This document shows, piece by piece, positions 6,319 through 12,723 of a DNA stretch of 15,743 nucleotides. The translations under genes were made by a program, and so were the position numbers. The notes under the pieces are model-generated. The model made no database searches, had not been told where the DNA came from, and saw nothing but the letters and a program-made list of their open reading frames with translations. Numbering within the stretch: position 1 is the first letter of the stretch; every line of letters starts with the position of its first letter. The DNA comes from DASTDY01 sp035478375. GTDB taxonomy: Bacteria; Patescibacteriota; Saccharimonadia; Saccharimonadales; EFPC-124. The stretch spans positions 1-15,743 of the forward strand of contig DATIJQ010000046.1 of NCBI GenBank assembly GCA_035478375.1, read 5' to 3'.

Positions 6319-7785
6319 CTACGCTGCTGATTTACAGTTTTGCCACAACGCCTCAACCGGCGCAAAGTTATCGGTGAGCTGCAGTGGCTGCGCCGTAACT
6401 GACGATAATTGCGGCCCAAGGTTTTGCGTCCAACCAAGCTCGCTATTGGCAAAAACGCCTATACTATTTTGAGTGTCATTTGGCCGCCGATTACCAACTT
6501 GCAACAAACGTGATTGATTAAATGCCGAACGGTAGCTGGCAGTAATACTTGCAACCAATGGCGCGCATGCCCCGCTCGGTGCACCTATAATATTGGCCGC
6601 TACAACAGCGCCCGGCTTAGCAACATGTGCCAGTTGGGCAGCGTACTGGCTCGTGGCCAGCGAAAAGGGCGTAGCCGAATCGCCATCAAACGCATCAACC
6701 AAAATGATATCATACTGTGCTGCCGCGGCTTTGGCTAAAAATGCACGAGCGTCGGTAGCATAGTTAGTCACATTTGCCGGCGGCACATAATTAAAATATT
6801 GTTTGGCGATAGTTTGCAGCTGCGGGTCGATTTCGACCACATCAATATGCGACGCAGGGTACTGTCTGCCCAAATATTCTGGCAACGTAAACACGCCACC
6901 ACCAATAAGCAACATATGCGCTTTTTGCGGCGCGGCAGCCACAATTTGAGCCATTTTTTGAGTATAGTCAAAAGCTAAATCACCAGAATTGTCGAGGTAA
7001 ATGCCCGACTGGTAGCCATGCGGGTCAGTCTGCAAAAAACGCGCCGGCCGATTATGTAATAACCCATCTACAATATTGTAGTGTGCCGAAGCAGTGTCGA
7101 TTTGCACCGGCGCAGCCGCCCTCGCCGCTGCAGCAAATTGTAGTATTACTATGACCAGCGCAGCAACCGTCGCCCAAAAACGCAGGCGCGCACGGTGACG
7201 TGGCACGTTCGCCCAACTAATCCCAAGTAACATTACAATAAGCACCATTAGGGTTTCGCGTGCCCCGATCCAGCTAAACAAAATGAAACCAACGCAAAAT
7301 GTGCCCAAAATACCACCAACAGAATTAAGCGCGCTTAAACGGGCGACTGAGCGACCGGTGGTGGTCAGTGATTTTACTTGCAACCGCGCCAAATACGGAC
7401 TAAGCATTCCCATTAAAAAACTAGCCGGTAAAAACAGCACGAGCGCCGCAATAACACCTTGCAGCCGCTGGTCGGTAACGGCATAGCTAAGTGATGCAAG
7501 CAGCGGTGGGTACATAAGAAGTGTTACTGTCATAGCGAGCGCCGCTGTCAGTGACAGCCAGGCAATATCTTGGGGCGCCACGCGTTTGTCGGCGAGCCAA
7601 CCACCAACAGCGTAGCCGGCGGCAAGGGCGGCGATCATAACACCAATTACGCTCGTCCAAACGTACATTGATGTGCCGATTGTGGGTGCCAGAATGCGCG
7701 AGGCGACCATTTCGAACGCCATTAACGCAAAGCCAGCGACAAACGCTGTCGCTTCGTAATTTGTTATTTTTTGTAAGCGTGCCAT
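6319..7785 (-). CDS. Membrane-anchored spermidine-synthase-like protein
   Basis: This 488-aa protein has an MFS-like membrane half of about 7-8 helices (residues 10-220) and a C-terminal Rossmann methyltransferase-fold half of the spermidine synthase type (about 230-485). In the second half GGGVF (295-299) stands where SpeE has GGGDG, DVVEIDP (315-321) is the AdoMet-ribose motif, DARAFL (345-350) follows, and VDAFDGD (363-369) holds the catalytic-region Asp. The altered glycine loop and missing polyamine-binding residues make true spermidine synthesis doubtful. Such fused proteins are usually annotated as 'fused MFS/spermidine synthase' with unknown product. No Shine-Dalgarno precedes ATG 7785, and a TATAAT box lies 11 nt before it, so the mRNA should be nearly leaderless. 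The gene is divergent from the ABC transporter. Confidence 0.85.
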   Translation of the reverse strand: MARLQKITNYEATAFVAGFALMAFEMVASRILAPTIGTSMYVWTSVIGVMIAALAAGYAVGGWLADKRVAPQDIAWLSLTAALAMTVTLLMYPPLLASLSYAVTDQRLQGVIAALVLFLPASFLMGMLSPYLARLQVKSLTTTGRSVARLSALNSVGGILGTFCVGFILFSWIGARETLMVLIVMLLGISWANVPRHRARLRFWATVAALVIVILQFAAAARAAAPVQIDTASAHYNIVDGLLHNRPARFLQTDPHGYQSGIYLDNSGDLAFDYTQKMAQIVAAAPQKAHMLLIGGGVFTLPEYLGRQYPASHIDVVEIDPQLQTIAKQYFNYVPPANVTNYATDARAFLAKAAAAQYDIILVDAFDGDSATPFSLATSQYAAQLAHVAKPGAVVAANIIGAPSGACAPLVASITASYRSAFNQSRLLQVGNRRPNDTQNSIGVFANSELGWTQNLGPQLSSVTAQPLQLTDNFAPVEALWQNCKSAA

Positions 7786-7796
7786 ATTGATTAAAA

Positions 7797-7802
7797 ATTA
7801 TA
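7797..7802 (-). promoter_or_regulatory. -10 box of the spermidine-synthase-like gene
   Basis: A perfect TATAAT on the minus strand lies 11 nt before the ATG at 7785, implying a leader of only a few bases. No -35 box is recognisable; that region is occupied by an inverted repeat instead. Confidence 0.55.
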
Positions 7803-7830
7803 CGGCTAATTGCCTGGCGCGCCTAGCCGT
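7802..7830. promoter_or_regulatory. Inverted repeat in a divergent promoter region (candidate operator)
   Basis: ACGGCTA (7802-7808) and TAGCCGT (7824-7830) are perfect inverted arms around a 15-bp GC-rich core that itself contains GGCGCGCC. The repeat abuts the TATAAT of the minus-strand gene and replaces its -35 region. It also lies just upstream of the ABC transporter gene, so a bound protein could control both. Confidence 0.5.
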
Positions 7831-7866
7831 TGCGCTACTCCAACAGATGTGTCATTATTGTACAGC

Positions 7867-9615
7867 ATGCAACAATTACCAACCACAACCATGCGGTTCT
7901 TTTTATACATGCTGCGCCCGTATCGCGGTCGGTTTTTGTTGTTCTTTATTCTGAGTGGCACGGCTATGTCATTTTACGTTGCAACGCCGTACATCGTGGC
8001 AAAGTTAATCGACGCATTGGTAGCCCACAAAGCGGTTGGTGACATATGGCAGTTGGTTGGTTTCTTTATAGCTGCACGGTTATTTGATGAATGGTTTTGG
8101 CGCATCGCCGAACTGGTAGTGTGGGCATTTTTGCCACAATTGCACGAATCTGCCCGTACGGTGTTATTTACCGACGTGCTTAAAAAACAGCATAGCTTTT
8201 TTGTAAACACCAGCAGTGGCCAAATTGGTTATTGGATCAACACAGCGACCGATATGGTACGCGACATTATCGAAAACTTTATTTGGACAATCTGGAACAC
8301 ATTATTTGGTTTTGTTGCCATATTTATATTTTTGGCGATTACCAGCTGGCAATTGGCGGCAGTTTTTGGCGTCTGGATTATTTTACTCGTCGTTGTTTTG
8401 TATTTCCGCGGCCGCAAGCAGGCCGGCATGGTTGCTTACCGCAGCGAAGCAACTAGCGTGGTATCTGGCCGCGTTGTCGATGCCGTCGCCAACCACCTGC
8501 CGGTGCGTATTTTTAACGCTCAAAAAAGCGAAGTCGAAAGCCTCAAACCATACCAACAAGAATCAATTAAACGCTTCCGCCGCGCCTGGCTGTACGGCAC
8601 CTGGACCAACGCATTTAAAGGCAATAGTGCAGCAATTGTCAGCGGTGGCGCCCTGGCCTTAACCGTTGTTTTGTACATGCAAGGGCAGGTGAGTGTGGGC
8701 AGTATTGCCTTATTTATTACGTATATTAGCAGCGCCAGCGAAACGATTTGGGCGTTGAGTGCTGAGCTGGATTCGTTCATCCGCAACTTTGGTACGCTTA
8801 AAAACTCAATCGAAAACTTGCTGACCGACAAGCCCGAACGCAGTGGCGGCCATGACCTCAAAACTGACAAACTCGCCATTACCTTTAATAACGTGCAGTT
8901 TGCCTACCCCGACCAACCAGAGCGCGCCGTGCTGCGTAACCTCAGCTTTACGGTTGCCGCCGGCGAACACGTGGGTGTTGTTGGCCACAGCGGCGCCGGC
9001 AAAAGCACAATTGTGAGTTTGCTTTTGGGCTTGCATGCACCGACTGGCGGCGAGCTAGACTTTAACGGCCAAAATATCGCTGATTTTTCGCTCGCGAGCA
9101 TCCGCAAAAACTGTGCCTACGTGCCACAAGATACAAGTTTGTTTAACCGCACCATTCGCGACAATATTGTGTACGGCGCCGGCAAAGTTACCAGCGCAGA
9201 ACTAAACAAGGCAGCAACCCGTGCCCAGGCGCTCGACTTTATAAACCAATTACCCCAAGGTTTTGAATCATTGGTTGGCGAACGTGGCATTAAATTAAGT
9301 GGTGGTCAGCGCCAGCGCATTGCCATTACGCGCGCCATGTTAAGCCGTGCGCCGCTTGTTTTGCTAGATGAAGCCACCAGCGCGCTGGACAGTGTCAGCG
9401 AACAGCACATTCAAGCCGCTCTGGCCGAAGTCATGAAAGGCCGCAGCGCCATTGTTATTGCCCACCGCTTAAGCACTCTCAAACACCTTGATCGCATTAT
9501 TGTCATGAACGACGGCGCGGTCGCCGAAACCGGCACGCATGACGAACTCATCGCCCAAAACGGTATTTACGCCGACTTGTGGCGTCGGCAAAAAGACGGC
9601 TTTTTGGGCAACTAG
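7867..9615 (+). CDS. ABC exporter half-transporter (TMD-NBD)
   Basis: This 582-aa protein would work as a homo- or heterodimer in the membrane, exporting a lipid, drug or peptide with ATP. The six-helix transmembrane domain (about 20-310) is followed by a nucleotide-binding domain with Walker A GHSGAGKST (373-381), Q-loop YVPQDTSLF (418-426), signature LSGGQRQR (477-484), Walker B LVLLDEA (497-503) and the switch His533 in IAHRLST. All ATPase residues are intact. I chose ATG 7867; the frame is open further up (TTG 7810), and ATG 7891 is also possible. None has a Shine-Dalgarno. The gene ends in CTAG, which also supplies the stop of the convergent PAP2 gene. The substrate is unknown. Confidence 0.93.
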   Translation: MQQLPTTTMRFFLYMLRPYRGRFLLFFILSGTAMSFYVATPYIVAKLIDALVAHKAVGDIWQLVGFFIAARLFDEWFWRIAELVVWAFLPQLHESARTVLFTDVLKKQHSFFVNTSSGQIGYWINTATDMVRDIIENFIWTIWNTLFGFVAIFIFLAITSWQLAAVFGVWIILLVVVLYFRGRKQAGMVAYRSEATSVVSGRVVDAVANHLPVRIFNAQKSEVESLKPYQQESIKRFRRAWLYGTWTNAFKGNSAAIVSGGALALTVVLYMQGQVSVGSIALFITYISSASETIWALSAELDSFIRNFGTLKNSIENLLTDKPERSGGHDLKTDKLAITFNNVQFAYPDQPERAVLRNLSFTVAAGEHVGVVGHSGAGKSTIVSLLLGLHAPTGGELDFNGQNIADFSLASIRKNCAYVPQDTSLFNRTIRDNIVYGAGKVTSAELNKAATRAQALDFINQLPQGFESLVGERGIKLSGGQRQRIAITRAMLSRAPLVLLDEATSALDSVSEQHIQAALAEVMKGRSAIVIAHRLSTLKHLDRIIVMNDGAVAETGTHDELIAQNGIYADLWRRQKDGFLGN

Positions 9616-10160
9616 TTTTTAGAATGATATTCGTGCGACTTGCCACTTTTGCTAAGCAACATTTTGGCAATAAACGTCAGCGCGGCACCGGTAAAGCCAA
9701 CAAGTAACCCGCCAACGATATCGATCGGGTAATGTACGCCAACAAAAACGCGGGCAAACCCAATCAGCACCGCCACACAAGCAATTGCAATACCGATTTT
9801 TTTAAAGCGGGTTAAAAACCACAGACCAAACCCTATCGCCGCTGTAACAGTTGTGTGATCGCTCGGGAAGGATTTACCGCTTGCGTGCGCAACAAGCTGA
9901 GTTAAGTGATGGTCGACAAACGGCCGGCTTTCGGTCACGATATGACCAAGCAACAGCAAAATGGCATAACTCAAAATAAGCGCGGCCACAAAATAAATGG
10001 GTTCGCGCCATTCGCGCAAGTACAAAAGATATCCGACGCAAATAGCCGCCGCCACAAAAACGCCAAATACCAAATAGCTTGCGCAAAAAATCATAAATAA
10101 ATCGAGCAGGTGATTTTTGCCGGCCCAACCGTTAATTGTAAGTAAAATACTTGTGTTCAT
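9612..10160 (-). CDS. PAP2-family membrane phosphatase (BcrC/undecaprenyl-diphosphatase-like)
   Basis: This 182-aa protein has about five helices and carries the PAP2 catalytic blocks: ESRPFV (motif 1, with Gly where the first Lys of KxxxxxxRP often stands), SFPSDHTT (motif 2) and ARVFVGVHYPID (motif 3, with the nucleophile-activating His-Asp pair). Proteins like this dephosphorylate undecaprenyl diphosphate or lipid phosphates at the outer face of the membrane, recycling the cell-wall carrier. HHLTQLVAHASGKSFPSDH closely resembles BcrC. I chose ATG 10160: an extended -10 (TGGTATGAT) ends exactly 6 nt before it, so the mRNA should be leaderless. The in-frame ATG at 10199 would lie upstream of the transcript. 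Confidence 0.88.
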   Translation of the reverse strand: MNTSILLTINGWAGKNHLLDLFMIFCASYLVFGVFVAAAICVGYLLYLREWREPIYFVAALILSYAILLLLGHIVTESRPFVDHHLTQLVAHASGKSFPSDHTTVTAAIGFGLWFLTRFKKIGIAIACVAVLIGFARVFVGVHYPIDIVGGLLVGFTGAALTFIAKMLLSKSGKSHEYHSKN

Positions 10161-10166
10161 ATACGC

Positions 10167-10175
10167 ATCATACCA
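10167..10175 (-). promoter_or_regulatory. Extended -10 promoter of the PAP2 gene, predicted leaderless
   Basis: TGG plus TATGAT on the minus strand is followed by six bases and then ATG 10160. The -35 region is weak, as is common with extended -10 promoters. This is the same -10/N6/ATG geometry as the MarR gene at 856. Confidence 0.6.
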
Positions 10176-10263
10176 CTCGCGCCTATTTTTTTGCAGCATT
10201 CAACTGAGCGCCAAAACCAACTACTACAACGGTAAACAGCGCTGCCAGAAAAGTAAAAATTTA

Positions 10264-10272
10264 TGCTACAAT
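10264..10272 (+). promoter_or_regulatory. Extended -10 promoter of the pilin gene
   Basis: TGC plus TACAAT forms an extended -10, with the start expected near 10279. No -35 match is seen, but the perfect palindrome CAGCGCTG (10237-10244) lies just upstream of the expected -35 position and may be a regulator site. Confidence 0.55.
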
Positions 10273-10293
10273 AAAACTCAGCAAGCTTAAGCA

Positions 10294-10334
10294 TTACATC
10301 CTGGTAAGCTGTGAGCCAGGCTAACATAATGTAA
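10294..10334 (+). ncRNA. Structured 5' leader of the pilin mRNA
   Basis: TTACAT-CCTGG (10294-10304) pairs with CCAGG (10316-10320) and ATGTAA (10329-10334). This gives an 11-bp stem with an 8-nt one-sided bulge (CTAACATA) and an 11-nt loop. The stem ends one base before the AAGGG ribosome site. It is a candidate cis-regulatory RNA; it matches no riboswitch class I recognise. Confidence 0.4.
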
Positions 10335-10347
10335 AAAGGGTAGGGCA

Positions 10348-10815
10348 ATGGAACGATACGTTACAAAAATAAGGCGCCAAGCCGGATTTGCGCTGATTGA
10401 AGTGTTGTTGGTAATTGCGATTGTTTTTCTTTTGGCAGGCATTGTCGTTATCGCTATTAATCCAAGCAAAAACTTAGGTGACACGCGCAATGCGCAACGT
10501 CAAGCAGATGTTACGACTATTTTGAACTCGGTATACCAATATTCGCTCGATAACAATGGTGCAGTCCCAAGCAGCGTTACCACAACAGCAACCGAGGTGT
10601 GCGCAACAGGCGCTGCAAGCTGTGCTGGTTTAGTCGACTTAAGTACCGTCACAACCAACGAAAAATACGTGGTCTCAATTCCAAAAGATCCTCAATGCTC
10701 GACAACTTGTGCGACCAACGGTACTGGCTACAAAATTTCCAAAGATGCCAACAATCACATTATTGTTACGGCACTAGCTGCCGAAAACGGCAAGACGATT
10801 TCTGTAACGCGGTAA
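10348..10815 (+). CDS. Type IV pilin / pseudopilin-like protein
   Basis: This 155-aa prepilin has a 13-residue basic leader ending in Gly13 and a class III cleavage site G-FALIEV. Glu5 of the mature protein is present, followed by a long hydrophobic N-terminal helix (14-36). After leader cleavage by a prepilin peptidase, the subunit would assemble into a type IV pilus or pseudopilus. The helix is followed by NPSKNLGDTRNAQRQADV and a small head with two Cys pairs (CATGAASC and CSTTC), a pattern typical of Patescibacteria pilins. AAGGG lies 7 nt before the ATG. No assembly ATPase, platform protein or peptidase is in the window, so this is an orphan subunit gene. CPR cells use such pili in DNA uptake and host contact (known for some lineages; inference here). 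Confidence 0.9.
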   Translation: MERYVTKIRRQAGFALIEVLLVIAIVFLLAGIVVIAINPSKNLGDTRNAQRQADVTTILNSVYQYSLDNNGAVPSSVTTTATEVCATGAASCAGLVDLSTVTTNEKYVVSIPKDPQCSTTCATNGTGYKISKDANNHIIVTALAAENGKTISVTR

Positions 10816-10817
10816 GA

Positions 10818-10842
10818 GCGCTGGCCCAATGTGGGGAAGCGC
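10818..10842 (+). terminator. Weak hairpin after the pilin gene
   Basis: GCGCT pairs with AGCGC and CCCA pairs with TGGG around the loop ATG, with a GG/GA internal loop. It starts 2 nt after the pilin stop. The next T-run (10864-10868) is 21 nt beyond the stem, so this is at best a weak intrinsic terminator. Confidence 0.35.
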
Positions 10843-10857
10843 GACGGGCATCGCACA

Positions 10858-10891
10858 CTCATATTTTTGCAATTTATAGTAAAAATATGAG
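10858..10891. promoter_or_regulatory. Perfect 11-bp inverted repeat around a -10 box (candidate operator)
   Basis: CTCATATTTTT (10858-10868) and AAAAATATGAG (10881-10891) are exact inverted copies separated by 12 bp. The centre contains TATAGT (10875-10880), the likely -10 box of the next gene, with the start expected near 10887. The left arm would not be transcribed, so this is more likely a DNA site for a dimeric regulator than an RNA hairpin. Confidence 0.6.
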
Positions 10892-10925
10892 ACGCTTAAG
10901 AAGCACGTTCTTTGGAGGGAGTAAT

Positions 10926-11270
10926 TTGGACAAGCTATTGGAGCAAGTAGACCTGGATCTACCGGTCGAGATCGACCTGGAGACGCGGCTGATTTTGCTC
11001 CTGCGCATTATTTTCGATCAATACGCGCATGGCGGAGGGCCTGAACTCAACAAGCAAGAGCTGCTTGAGGCTATCGCTCGGGAGACTGAGCTCATTCCAC
11101 AAGTGCAGCGGCTGACACCACCCAACGGGCATTACGAGGGATGGCGCTGGCTAGTGGTGGACACCGTGAATGCTCTTGCCGATAACCAGGGGGGACTGAC
11201 TCGGATTTTCGTCGATGCGTTTGTCATTTACGCCGACCGTTGGCTGCAAGGCCAAAAAATGAACGTGTGA
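10926..11270 (+). CDS. Unidentified small acidic protein
   Basis: I do not recognise this 114-aa protein. It is predicted mainly helical, acidic near its N-terminus (EQVDLDLPVEIDLETR), with no signal peptide or TM. Helical LILLLRIIFDQYA (about 22-34) and a Trp-rich stretch GWRWLVVDTVNALAD (about 72-86) suggest a compact helical domain. I chose TTG 10926 because GGAGG (10914-10918) lies 7 nt upstream, an excellent ribosome site. An in-frame ATG at 10887 coincides with the predicted transcription start and would add 13 residues. Glu codons are 8 GAG to 1 GAA, the reverse of neighbours such as the AlkA gene, which points to a different origin. It has its own operator-like promoter and terminator, so it is a single-gene unit. 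Confidence 0.7.
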   Translation: MDKLLEQVDLDLPVEIDLETRLILLLRIIFDQYAHGGGPELNKQELLEAIARETELIPQVQRLTPPNGHYEGWRWLVVDTVNALADNQGGLTRIFVDAFVIYADRWLQGQKMNV

Positions 11271-11275
11271 CGCAT

Positions 11276-11301
11276 GGTGGTCAGGTGCGCGCCTGACCAC
11301 C
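11276..11301 (+). terminator. Intrinsic terminator-like hairpin
   Basis: GGTGGTCAGG and CCTGACCACC form a perfect 10-bp stem with loop TGCGCG, 6 nt after the stop of the preceding gene. The downstream T-content is modest (GTCTT, then a T-run at 11319-11323). Confidence 0.65.
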
Positions 11302-11347
11302 GTCTTAAAAACTGTATCTTTTTACTAGTAACCTGCATATACCAAGT

Positions 11348-11866
11348 ATGGAACAAAACGAACCAGCGCTGATTCGGCGCATTCTGGACGGCGAAACAGC
11401 ACAGTACAAGGTGCTCATCGACCGTTACAAAACTGGCTTATACCATCATTGTTTCAAGTTTGTCCGCGACGAGGACCAGGCCGAAGACATTGTACAAGAA
11501 GCGTTTATAAAAGCGTATTTACAGCTTGAACGCTATAACTCGCACTATCGCTTTAGCACCTGGCTGTACAAAATTGCTACAAACATCGCCTTACAGCAGC
11601 TGCGCAAACACCAGCCGCGCTTGCTTGAGGACGATGAAATCGCGGCAATCATAAGTACACTACCCAGTACCGACCAGCTCGCCAAAGATAACGAGCTTGT
11701 TAACGCCGTCGCCAAATTACCGCACAAACAGCAACAAGTTATCCACCTGCGCTACTTTGAAGGCAAAAGCTATGCACAAATTGCCGAACGCTTAGGCACC
11801 ACAACTGGCGCCGTAAAAGGTTGGATGGGTCGGGCAAAACAACAGTTAAAGGAGATGCTGCAATGA
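11348..11866 (+). CDS. ECF-type RNA polymerase sigma factor
   Basis: This 172-aa protein has only regions sigma-2 and sigma-4. Region 2 (about 20-85) contains the -10-binding part DEDQAEDIVQEAFIKAYLQL and FSTWLYKIATNIALQQLR. Region 4 (about 118-170) has LPHKQQQVIHLRYFEGKSYAQIAERL, ending with the helix-turn-helix GTTTGAVKGWMGRAKQQL. It would direct RNA polymerase to a stress or envelope regulon. Its TGA overlaps the ATG of the next gene (ATGA, 11863-11866), the usual arrangement of a sigma factor and its membrane anti-sigma factor. No Shine-Dalgarno precedes ATG 11348; an AT-rich TGCATATAC lies just before it, so the message may be leaderless. Confidence 0.93.
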   Translation: MEQNEPALIRRILDGETAQYKVLIDRYKTGLYHHCFKFVRDEDQAEDIVQEAFIKAYLQLERYNSHYRFSTWLYKIATNIALQQLRKHQPRLLEDDEIAAIISTLPSTDQLAKDNELVNAVAKLPHKQQQVIHLRYFEGKSYAQIAERLGTTTGAVKGWMGRAKQQLKEMLQ

Positions 11867-12678
11867 GTCAATCTGCCGCGCCGCGCCGCGAACTCAACGT
11901 AAATTTTACTGAGCAGACGTTTCGTCGCTCAATCGCCACCAAAAAACGTCTCGCACATTGGCGGCACACAAAAAGGATTTTTATGAACATACCACAATTT
12001 GTAAAGCAACCAATGGGCGCAGCAATCGCCGTGGCTACCATTAGCCTGAGCGCCGTCGGCGCTTACGCCGCCGTCAACTGGTTTAATGGGTCAGTGCAGG
12101 TCAGCCAAAAAGATAATTCTGTTTTGAGCGTTGATGTGTCGAGCTGTAAAGGTCCCACGCCACCTGGATTTGAACCTACTGACGACAAACGCAATTTGCA
12201 ATTTAAGGTTTTAAAAAATCCACACATAAGCGCTACCGATTTGCAGCGTGCACTTTTGCAAGATTGCGAACTTGATGCAGCTAAAGCGTTTTTTAAAGGC
12301 CAACCTTCTACACAAAACTCCGGCACTTTTGTTGCAAATATAAAGGCGATATCGCCGACGAGCATTACGTTTACCTATTTATCCTACGGATCAGGGACGC
12401 GCACCGTTTCTACTGCCGGCCTCAGCCTGTTTAACCAGGGCGCCAAGGCAACAGTTGCAGACTTGCATGTTGGCGACCACGTTGTAGTGGCCCTCGACAC
12501 ACCAAAAGATTGGGTTGAGGACCAAAACCTCATCGAACTTGGCACCGTTCGTGGCGTGTTTAAAACGCAGTATGACGTTACGCAAGCACCGTCGGCCACT
12601 AAAAAAGGGTTTTACGACGATAGCAACATAATGCCACTCGATTGGTACAACCAAGTCCACGAAAAATTACACATTTAA
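11863..12678 (+). CDS. Probable membrane anti-sigma factor
   Basis: This 271-aa protein has a basic cytosolic N-terminus (1-50), one TM helix (51-72) and an outside C-terminal domain with Cys95 and Cys135. The segment TFVANIKAISPTSITFTYLS...ATVADLHVGDHVVVAL (155-210) resembles the small beta domain of DUF5666-like proteins. Position and coupling (ATGA with the sigma gene; GGAG 8 nt upstream) make it the likely partner that holds the sigma factor at the membrane until a signal is sensed. The N-terminal part is short and has no zinc-binding ZAS motif, so the sigma contact is inferred from context only. A second strong ribosome site inside the gene (AAGGA at 11973-11977, ATG 11983) could yield a shorter 231-aa form lacking the cytosolic part. 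Confidence 0.75.
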   Translation: MSQSAAPRRELNVNFTEQTFRRSIATKKRLAHWRHTKRIFMNIPQFVKQPMGAAIAVATISLSAVGAYAAVNWFNGSVQVSQKDNSVLSVDVSSCKGPTPPGFEPTDDKRNLQFKVLKNPHISATDLQRALLQDCELDAAKAFFKGQPSTQNSGTFVANIKAISPTSITFTYLSYGSGTRTVSTAGLSLFNQGAKATVADLHVGDHVVVALDTPKDWVEDQNLIELGTVRGVFKTQYDVTQAPSATKKGFYDDSNIMPLDWYNQVHEKLHI

Positions 12679-12686
12679 ACAATAAC

Positions 12687-12714
12687 AAAGGGGCTGGCAC
12701 TTACCAGCCCCTTT
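12687..12714. terminator. Strong bidirectional terminator
   Basis: AAAGGGGCTGG and CCAGCCCCTTT form an 11-bp stem with loop CACTTA. It lies between the convergent ends of the anti-sigma gene and the 220-aa gene, with T-runs in both directions. Confidence 0.85.
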
Positions 12715-12723
12715 GCACATAGC

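Noticed and set aside
8216..8662. 148-codon open frame inside the ABC transporter.
   Set aside because: It lies wholly within the transmembrane domain of a well-supported ABC gene in another frame and matches no protein pattern.
10887..10925. ATG 10887 as start of the 114-aa protein (TATAGT-N6-ATG, leaderless-like).
   Set aside because: TTG 10926 has an almost ideal GGAGG site 7 nt upstream, and ATG 10887 lies inside the inverted repeat. It remains a possible alternative start.
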